Of a stretch of DNA of 64,000 nucleotides, positions 1 through 6,887 are shown one piece after another (position 1 is the first letter of the stretch; each line of letters starts with the position of its first letter). Source of the stretch: an uncultured Bacteroidales bacterium (GTDB lineage Bacteria; Bacteroidota; Bacteroidia; Bacteroidales; Paludibacteraceae). The translations under genes and the position numbers were made by a program. The stretch is from positions 1 through 64,000 of the forward strand of contig CAMHSB010000004.1 of the NCBI GenBank assembly GCA_946187695.1. Reading direction: 5' to 3'. The notes under the pieces are model-generated. The model searched no databases. It saw only the letters and a program-made list of their open reading frames with translations, and had not been told where the DNA came from.

Positions 1-902
1 CAGCGAACCTGCAGATATCGCTGGATAAGACCACCTATGCTGCTACGGCCAATGCGATCTACAGCGGCGGTTCGATGTTCCAGAAAGTCTATGTGCGCGC
101 CAATTATAGTACCGGCGGCGAACAACTCGATACGATCTATGCTACCTCGGGCGAACATGTGATGGCTATCCCCGTCCACGCTACGGCTGTGTCGCTGGAC
201 GGCGGTGCAGCGGTCAGTGCCACCTGGGAGATTCATGCCAAACCCGTTCCGGCGGCAGTAGTCGAAGGACCGATCAGTGCAGTTTTCTCGCTGAGTTATA
301 TGGTTGCGACGGACACCAAGAACGATGTCTCCATCAACGGCGAGACCGGTGCTACGGTGGTGCGTATCCACAATGCGAATGCCGGCGGAACGAAAACGGA
401 TTGGCCTACCGGAGAGATCGATGAGAACGCCGACCGGTATGTCGATTTTGCCGTTACGGCTCCTGCGACGATGGATGTGCGGATCACAAAGATAAGCATG
501 TATATCGGTGCGTACTCCACGGGATTCATGAAATGTCATATCAACACCGGTTTCGGCGATGGTTTCACCGATGTGCATACGATCTACGAAGCGGCCCAGA
601 CAGCGCTGCCCAACAAAGAGATGCGTGCCATCGAGATGACGCCGACGCTCACGATCCCTGCCGGCGAGACGCTGCACGTACGTGTGCTGCCCTGGCATGA
701 GCATACCAGCGGTAGCGGCAAGTATATCCTGCTGCGCGATGTGACCATCGAAGGCCAGGCTTTTGAAGCTGGAGGAACGGATGTGAAAACGATTCGTGAT
801 GAGCGATTACCGATTAGCGGTCAGAAGATGCTCCGCAACGGACAACTGCTCATCCTCCGCGGAGAGGAGATCTATACGCTCCAGGGACAAAAAGTCCGTT
901 GA
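1..902 (+). CDS. secreted protein, 3' fragment with short C-terminal tail
   Basis: The frame is open from base 3, so the ATG at 75 is internal and the gene begins outside the window. About 300 residues are visible, rich in Thr, Ala and Gly and beta-like, as in the repeat regions of secreted Bacteroidota proteins. No catalytic domain can be recognised. The last ~25 residues (starting KMLRNGQLLILRGEEIY) match the ends of four other secreted proteins in this window (genes at 6888, 43677, 53296 and 54786), which suggests a shared envelope-sorting tag. The function is unknown. A stop at 918-920 separates it from the next gene. Confidence 0.7.
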   Translation, partial: ANLQISLDKTTYAATANAIYSGGSMFQKVYVRANYSTGGEQLDTIYATSGEHVMAIPVHATAVSLDGGAAVSATWEIHAKPVPAAVVEGPISAVFSLSYMVATDTKNDVSINGETGATVVRIHNANAGGTKTDWPTGEIDENADRYVDFAVTAPATMDVRITKISMYIGAYSTGFMKCHINTGFGDGFTDVHTIYEAAQTALPNKEMRAIEMTPTLTIPAGETLHVRVLPWHEHTSGSGKYILLRDVTIEGQAFEAGGTDVKTIRDERLPISGQKMLRNGQLLILRGEEIYTLQGQKVR

Positions 903-926
903 TATCAGACCTCAAAATAGATACCT

Positions 927-1952
927 ATGTTTAGTCGTTTGTATGGCATATTGTTGCCGTTCTTTGTAAGTTTTCTGCTGGCGTGGTTGCTGGACCCGTT
1001 AGTGAGTTTCATCCAACATAAATGCCGCGTTAAGTTCCGTATTCTGTCGGTGGCGATTACGCTCATTCTGTTTGTGGGGCTGATGACCTTGGGTGTTTAT
1101 CTGCTCATTCCTGCCGTAGAACGGGAAGTGAAGAAATCGGCTGTGGCGGTAGAGCAGTACTTCGATAATTTCGATGCAAGCAGGTATCTCACGGACGAGC
1201 AGCAAGCGAAGGTGCAGGAGACCTTGGACGGACTCAACTTGCGGTCGGTGCTCTCCTATCCGGAAGTGCGAGACGGCATCAAGAGTTTTCTCCCTAAGAT
1301 AGGCGGCTGGATCACCGGTGGTCTGAGTTGGTTAAGTGAGTTGCTCGTGATCTTCATCGGCTTGCTGTACCTCATTTTCCTGCTGATCTCCTTCCCCTCC
1401 ATACGTGCCAACTGGCGAAGTTATATCCCCAAGAAACATCTGTCGGCCGTATCGACGATCGTCCATGAGTTGAGCGTGAACATGAACGCTTATTTCCGCG
1501 GACAAGGGTTGATCGCGCTGTGTGTCGGTATCCTTTTTGCGATCGGCTTCACGCTTATCGGAATGCCGATGGGTTTTGTGATGGGTTTGATCATCGGTGT
1601 GCTCAACCTCGTTCCGTACATGCAGGCTTTGGGTATCCCGCCGTGTATCATCCTGTGTCTGGTACAATCGGCGCAGACCGGTCAACCGGTGTGGCTGACT
1701 TTGCTGCTGATGGCGATCGTGTTCATTGTGGTACAGACGTTCCAGGACATGGTGCTTACGCCCAAGATCATGGGTAAGGTAACAGGCCTCGGTCCGGCGG
1801 CTATCCTGCTCAGCCTCAGTTTCTGGGGCGCATTGATGGGGGTGGTCGGAATGATCATCGCCTTGCCGCTCACCTCGCTCGGTATCTCCTGCTACAAACA
1901 TTACGTTCTGGGCGAACCATTTGTATCTGAACGTGAAATGGGAAGAACTTAA
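927..1952 (+). CDS. AI-2E family transporter (PerM/YdiK-like)
   Basis: This 341-residue integral membrane protein has the layout of the AI-2E transporter family: an N-terminal helix pair beginning LLPFFVSFLLAWLLDPLV, a soluble middle part (about residues 60-130), and a cluster of C-terminal helices containing GVLNLVPYMQ and the late P-x-I-M-G-K stretch. Members are proposed exporters of small molecules, but substrates are rarely known and the AI-2 link should not be assumed. The start is fixed by an in-frame TAG at 918-920. It follows the previous gene by 24 bases, so it may be cotranscribed. Confidence 0.88.
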   Translation: MFSRLYGILLPFFVSFLLAWLLDPLVSFIQHKCRVKFRILSVAITLILFVGLMTLGVYLLIPAVEREVKKSAVAVEQYFDNFDASRYLTDEQQAKVQETLDGLNLRSVLSYPEVRDGIKSFLPKIGGWITGGLSWLSELLVIFIGLLYLIFLLISFPSIRANWRSYIPKKHLSAVSTIVHELSVNMNAYFRGQGLIALCVGILFAIGFTLIGMPMGFVMGLIIGVLNLVPYMQALGIPPCIILCLVQSAQTGQPVWLTLLLMAIVFIVVQTFQDMVLTPKIMGKVTGLGPAAILLSLSFWGALMGVVGMIIALPLTSLGISCYKHYVLGEPFVSEREMGRT

Positions 1953-1984
1953 GTAATCCGATAGTTAATTTTTACCGTTAAACC

Positions 1985-2016
1985 CTTGTATATTTCAAAT
2001 ATTTGTTGTACCTTTG
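1985..2016 (+). promoter_or_regulatory. promoter of DUF2130 gene
   Basis: CTTG (1985-1988), a 20-base spacer and TACCTTTG (2009-2016) fit the Bacteroidota primary sigma consensus. It lies over the ORF-track start at 2003, so translation must begin downstream, at 2039. Confidence 0.8.
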
Positions 2017-2038
2017 CAGCGGATTTTGTGATTTTATT

Positions 2039-3190
2039 ATGAAAGAACTGAAATGTCCGCATTGCGGGAATGTGTTTACGGTTGACGAGAATGACTATGC
2101 AGCTTTGCTCAATCAAGTAAAGAACTCGGAGTTTGAACGCGAGTTGGCGCGTCGTATCCATGAGTTGGAGCAGAACCAACAGACCCAACGCACGGCGGAT
2201 CAGGCTCGGTGGCAGGCAGAGCAAGCGAAGCAGCAGGCAGAATTGCAGTTGCAGCTCCAGACGCTGCAATCGCAACTTCAACAGGCTGATCAGCAGAAGC
2301 AGTTAGCGGTGGCGCAGGTGCGTCAGCAGGCCACTGAAGCGTACATGAAGAAAGAGCAGGAGTTGGCGGAGGCGAAGACCAAATGGGCGGAGCAACTGAA
2401 GGCTGCGCAAGAGCAGGTGGCGTACTACAAGGATCTGAAGTTGCGCCAATCGACCAAGATGGTGGGTGAGACGCTGGAGATCCATTGCTCGACGCTCTTC
2501 AATCAGTTGATACGGCCGCTGATGCCAAACGCCTATTTCGAGAAAGACAACGAGGTGGTCGAGGGCACAAAAGGCGATTTTGTCTTCCGCGACAAGAGCG
2601 ATGACGGGGTAGAGTATATCTCGATCATGTTCGAGATGAAGAACGAGAACGACGAGACGGCGACGAAGCATAAGAACGAAGATTTCCTGGCCAAGTTAGA
2701 CGCTGACCGCAAGAAGAAAAACTGCGAGTATGCAGTGCTGGTGTCGATGCTCGAACCGGATAGCGAACTGTACAACGGCGGTATCGTGGATATGAGTCAC
2801 CGTTTCGAGAAGATGTACGTCATCCGTCCGCAGTTCTTCATTCCCATCATCACGCTCCTCTGCCAGACGAGCAAGAAGAGCCTGGACGCGAAGCGTGAGT
2901 TGGCGCTGGTCAAGGCGCAGCAGGTGGATGTGACGAATTTCGAAGAGAAGCTGATGACCTTCAAGGACGGTTTCTCGCGGAACGTGCGCTTGGCCAACGA
3001 GCGTTTCTCCGATGCGATCGACGAGATAGACAAGACGATAGCACACCTGACCAAAGTGCGGGAGAACCTCGTCAAGTCCGGCGATAACCTCAATGCGGCG
3101 GATAAGAAGCTGCAGGACGTGACGATCAAGCGTCTGACCTACGGCAATCCGACCATGAAAGCCAAGTTCGACGAAGCCGGAAAAGAATAA
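2039..3190 (+). CDS. DUF2130 family protein
   Basis: The start is moved from 2003 to the ATG at 2039, because the promoter -7 box covers 2009-2016 and MKELKCPHCGN is a natural N-terminus. The protein (383 aa) has an N-terminal CPHCG half zinc-finger-like motif, a Gln/Ala/Glu-rich coiled coil at about residues 35-125, and a conserved C-terminal domain (from about residue 130, GETLEIHCSTLFNQL) containing FEMKNE, which resembles nuclease-fold core residues. This order is typical of DUF2130. The function is not established; a DNA-linked role is only inferred from the fold-like motif. The next gene starts 43 bases on. Confidence 0.85.
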   Translation: MKELKCPHCGNVFTVDENDYAALLNQVKNSEFERELARRIHELEQNQQTQRTADQARWQAEQAKQQAELQLQLQTLQSQLQQADQQKQLAVAQVRQQATEAYMKKEQELAEAKTKWAEQLKAAQEQVAYYKDLKLRQSTKMVGETLEIHCSTLFNQLIRPLMPNAYFEKDNEVVEGTKGDFVFRDKSDDGVEYISIMFEMKNENDETATKHKNEDFLAKLDADRKKKNCEYAVLVSMLEPDSELYNGGIVDMSHRFEKMYVIRPQFFIPIITLLCQTSKKSLDAKRELALVKAQQVDVTNFEEKLMTFKDGFSRNVRLANERFSDAIDEIDKTIAHLTKVRENLVKSGDNLNAADKKLQDVTIKRLTYGNPTMKAKFDEAGKE

Positions 3191-3233
3191 AAAAACAGAC
3201 AAACCTGCTTGTACATTATAAATACATCATACA

Positions 3234-4136
3234 ATGAAACCGACATTATTTGTTCTTGCTGCCGGCATGGGCAGCCGTTACGGAGGTCTCAAACAGTTGG
3301 ACGGGCTTGGCCCCCACGGCGAGACCATCATGGATTACAGCATCTATGATGCTATTCAAGCCGGCTTTGGCAAGGTGGTCTTTGTCATCCGCCGCGTCTT
3401 TGAGCAGGATTTCCGGGAGAAGATCGTTTCCAAGTATATCGACCGTATCCCGGTGGAGCTGGTGTTCCAGGACCTCGATAACCTGCCCGCAGGCTTCAGC
3501 GTTCCGGAAGGACGCGAGAAACCCTGGGGTACGAACCATGCCGTGTTAATGGGTAAAGGTGTGATTAACGAGCCTTTTGCCGTCATCAATGCCGACGATT
3601 ACTACGGCCGCGAGAGTTTCAAAGTGCTGGCCGATTACCTCTGCTCCATCGAGGGCACGGAAGGGCAGTACGCGATGGTGGGATACCGCGTAGCGAACAC
3701 CCTGTCCGAGTCCGGAACGGTAGCACGCGGTGTGTGCGAAACGGACGATAAGGGCTTCTTGACCAAGGTCACCGAGCGCACGAAGATCCTGCGCGAAGAG
3801 GACGGTGTGATCCGTTATATCGAAGAAGACGGCAAGACCGCCGTAGCGGACAACACCCCGGTGTCGATGAACATGTGGGCCTTCACGCCGGACTATTTCA
3901 AGTATTCGGAAGCCGCGTTCGTAGACTTCCTCAAGGAGCACGGACAGGAACTGAAATCGGAGTACTATATCCCCAAGATGGTGGACGATCTGATTCATGC
4001 CGGCAAGGCCACCTGCCGCGTACTTGATACGCCGTCCAAGTGGTTCGGTGTCACCTACGCGACCGACCGTCCGCAGGTAGTAGCGAAATTTGCAGAACTG
4101 GTAGAAAAAGGTATCTATCCCTCTCCTTTGTTCTAA
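3234..4136 (+). CDS. sugar nucleotidyltransferase
   Basis: This 300-residue protein is a sugar-1-phosphate nucleotidyltransferase of the NTP_transferase class. It begins FVLAAGMGSRYGGLKQL, the glycine-rich NTP-binding loop with the catalytic Arg and the Lys of the signature. The metal-binding region is FAVINADDYYG at about residue 118. The substrate cannot be read from sequence. Bacteroidota homologues are usually annotated simply as nucleotidyltransferase, and UTP-glucose-1-phosphate uridylyltransferase is one possibility. No promoter is seen in the 43-base gap, so it is probably cotranscribed with the DUF2130 gene. The following gene starts three bases after its stop. Confidence 0.88.
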   Translation: MKPTLFVLAAGMGSRYGGLKQLDGLGPHGETIMDYSIYDAIQAGFGKVVFVIRRVFEQDFREKIVSKYIDRIPVELVFQDLDNLPAGFSVPEGREKPWGTNHAVLMGKGVINEPFAVINADDYYGRESFKVLADYLCSIEGTEGQYAMVGYRVANTLSESGTVARGVCETDDKGFLTKVTERTKILREEDGVIRYIEEDGKTAVADNTPVSMNMWAFTPDYFKYSEAAFVDFLKEHGQELKSEYYIPKMVDDLIHAGKATCRVLDTPSKWFGVTYATDRPQVVAKFAELVEKGIYPSPLF

Positions 4137-4139
4137 GGC

Positions 4140-5354
4140 ATGTCCAAACGGCTATGGATAGGGGTGCTCCTGCTGCTGGCATGCAGTATGGGGGCAACGG
4201 AGAATAAGCAGCCGACTAAAGGGCTGCTCTTCTTCTATCGTTCCGGCAACTGGGTGGACCACTATCTGATGCGGGACGTGGATACGGCATATATCCGTTT
4301 GCCGGAACATAGCTGGCGTGCGGCGTTCACTTCGGGTACGTCGGGTGTCAATTATACCATCCATTCAACCTCTACCATTGACGGATTGCCGGGTCCGATA
4401 ACCTTGAGTCTGTATAACCGCACACCGCTCAGTGTTGATCTGGGATTCAACGTCGGCTATCGCGGCTTCGGTTTCGGTTATTCGTGGGACGTGTTGAACG
4501 CTTATGCCCGACGAATCAGTTTCTCCTTCGGTTCGAAGTTCCTCGGCTTGGATTTCTCGCACCAGACGAGCACGAATGCCCGCACGGATGTGGGGCTCAA
4601 CGGCACCTTGCTGCCCTCTTTCTCGAACGACAACAAGACCAGTATCACGAACACCAAACTCGATGTGTGGTATGCCCTCAATGCGGCGCATTATTCGCAT
4701 AACGCGGCGGTAAAACAATCCTTCATCCAATGCAAGACGGCGGGTTCGCTGCTGCTGCATCTGTCGTACTTGGCGAGTCAGATCGCTTTTGGGGACACGG
4801 TGCTTATCAAGGAGACAGAGATGCCTACGCTGCAGGCCCTGATGTCGGGCGTGAGCAGTATGACGACGCGTCAAGTGGCGGTTGGAATAGGGTACGGCAT
4901 TAACTACACGCCCAACCACGGCAAGGTCTTGCTGCACGCATCGGCATCGGCGATGCTGGTCTGCTATTCGGTTAATCATATCGGCTATTATATACCGGAT
5001 AGTACCCGGGCTGATTACCCGGGTGAACCGATCTATGTGTTGCGCTCGGCGAAGCCGGTACATGTGACGGGTAATGTGCGGGCAGCAGTGAGTTGGGAGA
5101 TCAACCGCTGGGTGCATCTGTCGGCTTGGGCGATAGGCGATAACATCCGTTTCCGCTCGGAGAAGACGGCGACGAATAACGAGCTTTATCTGTCGGATTG
5201 GAACTGGAAAGTGCAACTCACGGTAGGCGTGCGTTTGGGCGCCGGTCGGGACCGTGTACAGCAGGCTTTGAACGATACCAAACCGCTCTCCGGCCATCAT
5301 CCGCACGATCATCTGCCGCTCTGGCTGACGGACTTCTTCTGGAGTCCGAAATGA
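4140..5354 (+). CDS. DUF4421 family outer-membrane protein
   Basis: This 404-residue protein has a signal peptide (MSKRLWIGVLLLLACSMGA) followed by an N-terminal segment with the DWDT-like pattern DVDTAYIRLPEHSW. The rest is a run of alternating amphipathic strands (LGFNVGYRGFGFGYSW, ISFSFGSKFLGLDF, VGIGYGINYTP), as expected for an outer-membrane barrel of the Bacteroidota DUF4421 family. Its role is unknown. It lies three bases after the nucleotidyltransferase stop, so the two are translationally close. The extreme C-terminus (LTDFFWSPK) does not carry the short tail seen on other secreted proteins here. Confidence 0.75.
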   Translation: MSKRLWIGVLLLLACSMGATENKQPTKGLLFFYRSGNWVDHYLMRDVDTAYIRLPEHSWRAAFTSGTSGVNYTIHSTSTIDGLPGPITLSLYNRTPLSVDLGFNVGYRGFGFGYSWDVLNAYARRISFSFGSKFLGLDFSHQTSTNARTDVGLNGTLLPSFSNDNKTSITNTKLDVWYALNAAHYSHNAAVKQSFIQCKTAGSLLLHLSYLASQIAFGDTVLIKETEMPTLQALMSGVSSMTTRQVAVGIGYGINYTPNHGKVLLHASASAMLVCYSVNHIGYYIPDSTRADYPGEPIYVLRSAKPVHVTGNVRAAVSWEINRWVHLSAWAIGDNIRFRSEKTATNNELYLSDWNWKVQLTVGVRLGAGRDRVQQALNDTKPLSGHHPHDHLPLWLTDFFWSPK

Positions 5355-5417
5355 CCCTGCCAAAATAGCCTGAAAATCAACGATTTTGATGACAAAATGA
5401 AAATAAGTGCAAAATAA

Positions 5418-5449
5418 TTTGGAAATGTCAAAGTTATTTTGTACCTTTG
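5418..5449 (+). promoter_or_regulatory. promoter of the toxin-antitoxin region
   Basis: TTTG (5418-5421), 20 bases, TACCTTTG (5442-5449). It is the only good promoter upstream of the 5607 module. It may originally have served the 6888 gene, whose leader motif recurs just downstream. Confidence 0.75.
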
Positions 5450-5469
5450 CAGCGTGAATAGAAAAACAA

Positions 5470-5591
5470 CAATAAATACCTTTTGTTTAACGCAATAATT
5501 TTGGCAGGGTCGCGTTAACTCCGATCCGTTTCCGATCCAAACCCGATCCGTTTCCGATAGATAACAACCAATAAATTACTTTTTGTTTAAC
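5470..5591 (+). repeat. 122-bp direct repeat, copy A
   Basis: It is nearly identical to copy B at 6171-6292, and the two flank the first toxin-antitoxin module. Each copy begins and ends with the same AT-rich motif (core AATAAATAACTTTTTGTTTA; here at 5470-5491 and 5569-5591). The interior holds a GTTTAACGC/GCGTTAAC inverted repeat (5484-5519) and two direct copies of CCGATCCGTTTCCGAT. Confidence 0.9.
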
Positions 5592-5606
5592 TAAATTTAA
5601 TATATT

Positions 5607-5837
5607 ATGGCAACATACGCAATGACAATAGATGAACGTTCTACTCAAGGAAGAGCCTTGTTGACGTATTTGGGAACGCTGAATATTAAGTTGCAACCTT
5701 TAACGCGCGTTGTTGCTCCGTGTCAATTCTCTAAAGAGGAGATGCGTAATATGTTGGCTGAGTCAACGGCTGAGGCTCGCAGAGGTATGGGTACTTCTCA
5801 TGAGGACTTTAAGCGGGAGATGGCATCATGGCTCTAA
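5607..5837 (+). CDS. antitoxin of RelE/ParE-type module 1
   Basis: This 76-residue protein ends GTSHEDFKREMASWL, a tail common in antitoxins paired with RelE/ParE toxins. The N-terminal half (MATYAMTIDERSTQGRALL) probably forms the DNA-binding and dimerisation part, but I cannot name the fold. Its 3' end overlaps the toxin start by 10 bases, the usual coupling for such pairs. It would neutralise the toxin and autorepress the promoter at 5418-5449; that is family knowledge and was not seen here. The assignment rests on context plus the C-terminal motif. Confidence 0.75.
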   Translation: MATYAMTIDERSTQGRALLTYLGTLNIKLQPLTRVVAPCQFSKEEMRNMLAESTAEARRGMGTSHEDFKREMASWL

Positions 5838-6166
5838 TTCGATGGCAAACAAATGCCAAACGGCATTTTAAGAGTCTTTTTGACTATTATCGAGAGCATG
5901 CTTCTGAAATTGTAGCGTTGGGTTTACGTAATACAATAACGGACGATGTGGAGAAGTTGAAAGACTTTCCGAATATGGGAATTAAAGATGATGAGTTCTC
6001 CTCACCTGACACGCAATATTACTTCTTGATAATTAAATGGAGCAAACGCACCTATAGAATATATTACTTGTATGAAAACGACATCTGCTCCATTCACGCC
6101 ATTTGGGATTGTAGTATGAATCCTGCCAAACGCAGAAGTGTGGTTAGACCATTGAGAAGGAAATAG
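5828..6166 (+). CDS. RelE/ParE family toxin, module 1
   Basis: This 112-residue basic protein has the RelE/ParE layout: an N-terminal WQTNAKRHFKSLFDYY helix, a central DVEKLKDFPNMG segment, and C-terminal strands RTYRIYYLYENDICSIHAIWD followed by C-x-x-NP, equivalent to the WD-x-R-x-NP ending of many Bacteroidota members. Toxins of this family act as ribosome-dependent mRNases or gyrase poisons; which applies here cannot be told. It overlaps the antitoxin by 10 bases and ends with TAG four bases before repeat copy B. Confidence 0.85.
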   Translation: MALIRWQTNAKRHFKSLFDYYREHASEIVALGLRNTITDDVEKLKDFPNMGIKDDEFSSPDTQYYFLIIKWSKRTYRIYYLYENDICSIHAIWDCSMNPAKRRSVVRPLRRK

Positions 6167-6170
6167 AAAT

Positions 6171-6292
6171 CAATAAATAACTTTTTGTTTAACGCAATAA
6201 TTTTGGCAGGGTCGCGTTAACTCCGATCCGTTTCCGATCCAAACCCGATCCGTTTCCGATAGATAACAACCAATAAATAACTTTTTGTTAAC
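6171..6292 (+). repeat. 122-bp direct repeat, copy B
   Basis: It matches copy A (5470-5591) apart from single-base length changes in T runs. Its terminal motifs lie at 6171-6193 and 6271-6292. A fifth isolated motif copy lies at 6848-6870, just before the 6888 gene. Confidence 0.9.
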
Positions 6293-6301
6293 GCCCGCCC
6301 A

Positions 6302-6329
6302 CCTGTTTGCTGATGGCAGTCCTCAGCAT
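6302..6329 (+). pseudogene. 28-bp relic of the 6888 signal-peptide coding sequence
   Basis: These 28 bases (starting CCTGTTTGCTGATGGCAGTC) are identical to 6913-6940 inside the signal-peptide region of the large surface protein. The shared leader sits just upstream in both places, but here the stretch holding the ATG is missing. It is a remnant of a duplicated 5' end. Confidence 0.85.
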
Positions 6330-6376
6330 AGGATGAAGATGGTTTGAGAAACTCATAAAAATCAACACGCAATAAT

Positions 6377-6511
6377 ATGGTACAAAAGCAGACAATAACA
6401 AAAGCAGAAATCGCGGAACATTTTGTGTCCGTGGAACAACTGCAAGAGGACTTGACGACACTGGTTCATGAGCACTATGCTCACCCTCACGCTCAGCGAG
6501 TTGCGGTATGA
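6377..6511 (+). CDS. short antitoxin of RelE/ParE module 2 (44 aa)
   Basis: This ORF is too short for the track. It begins MVQKQTITKAEIAEHF and ends AHPHAQRVAV. Its TGA overlaps the ATG of the toxin gene (ATGA), which is strong evidence for translational coupling and an antitoxin role. At 44 residues it is shorter than the usual 70-90. It may be a truncated antitoxin that keeps only the toxin-binding helix. No DNA-binding motif can be recognised. Confidence 0.65.
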   Translation: MVQKQTITKAEIAEHFVSVEQLQEDLTTLVHEHYAHPHAQRVAV

Positions 6512-6819
6512 AAGTAATTATTGAGGAGCAAGTCCATCAGGCGATATTGGAATTCTATGCTATTTCCATGAAGTTGCATCCATCTTTGGATGAAGAAACA
6601 GTAATGGGAAAAGTAAATCGTCTTATTGGCGCGATGTATGACTTGGGGAAGCATCCGGGCATATACGCAGAAGCTCGCCTCAAGAAGAGTTGGATAGCAG
6701 CTGGGTATAGAGAAACGATAGTTGAAGATTTTCATATTGCCTATCGAGTTGAAACAGATGAGGATGGGGAACAATATGTGGCGATATATGATGCTGTTCA
6801 CTCAAAGTTGTATTATTAA
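6508..6819 (+). CDS. RelE/ParE family toxin, module 2
   Basis: This 103-residue protein has the RelE/ParE pattern: N-terminal helices ending in LIGAMYDLGKHPGIY, then the strand core SWIAAGYRETIVEDFHIAYRV and YVAIYDAVHSKLYY. It is not closely similar to the module 1 toxin by eye. It starts inside the stop of the 44-aa ORF. Both modules point the same way and lie between repeats in front of the large surface protein. Activity against mRNA or gyrase is family inference only. Confidence 0.82.
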   Translation: MKVIIEEQVHQAILEFYAISMKLHPSLDEETVMGKVNRLIGAMYDLGKHPGIYAEARLKKSWIAAGYRETIVEDFHIAYRVETDEDGEQYVAIYDAVHSKLYY

Positions 6820-6847
6820 CGGTATAAGTTGAATAAATCAAAACAAC

Positions 6848-6870
6848 CAATAAATAACTTTTTGTTTAAC
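6848..6870 (+). repeat. fifth copy of the AT-rich leader motif
   Basis: This single copy of the motif (core AATAAATAACTTTTTGTTTA) lies 17 bases before the start of the 6888 gene. The copy at 5569-5591 is 15 bases before the 5607 antitoxin start. It therefore behaves as a shared 5'-leader element. Confidence 0.85.
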
Positions 6871-6887
6871 TAAAAATCTCAAACATT

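Noticed and set aside
2003-2038. ORF-track start of the DUF2130 gene
   Set aside because: A promoter -7 box lies over it; the ATG at 2039 gives the normal N-terminus. The track starts at 16183, 47804, 48832, 42082 and 55901 were changed for similar reasons.
5484-5591. integron attC site
   Set aside because: One end fits the R-Y-Y-Y-A-A-C core but the other (GTTAACT) does not fit GTT-R-R-R-Y, and no integrase is in the window. Kept only as a weak alternative in the finding.
5470-6870. CRISPR array
   Set aside because: The five motif copies are unevenly spaced (about 99, 602, 100 and 577 bases), flank genes, and the sequence between the paired copies is itself repeated instead of unique.
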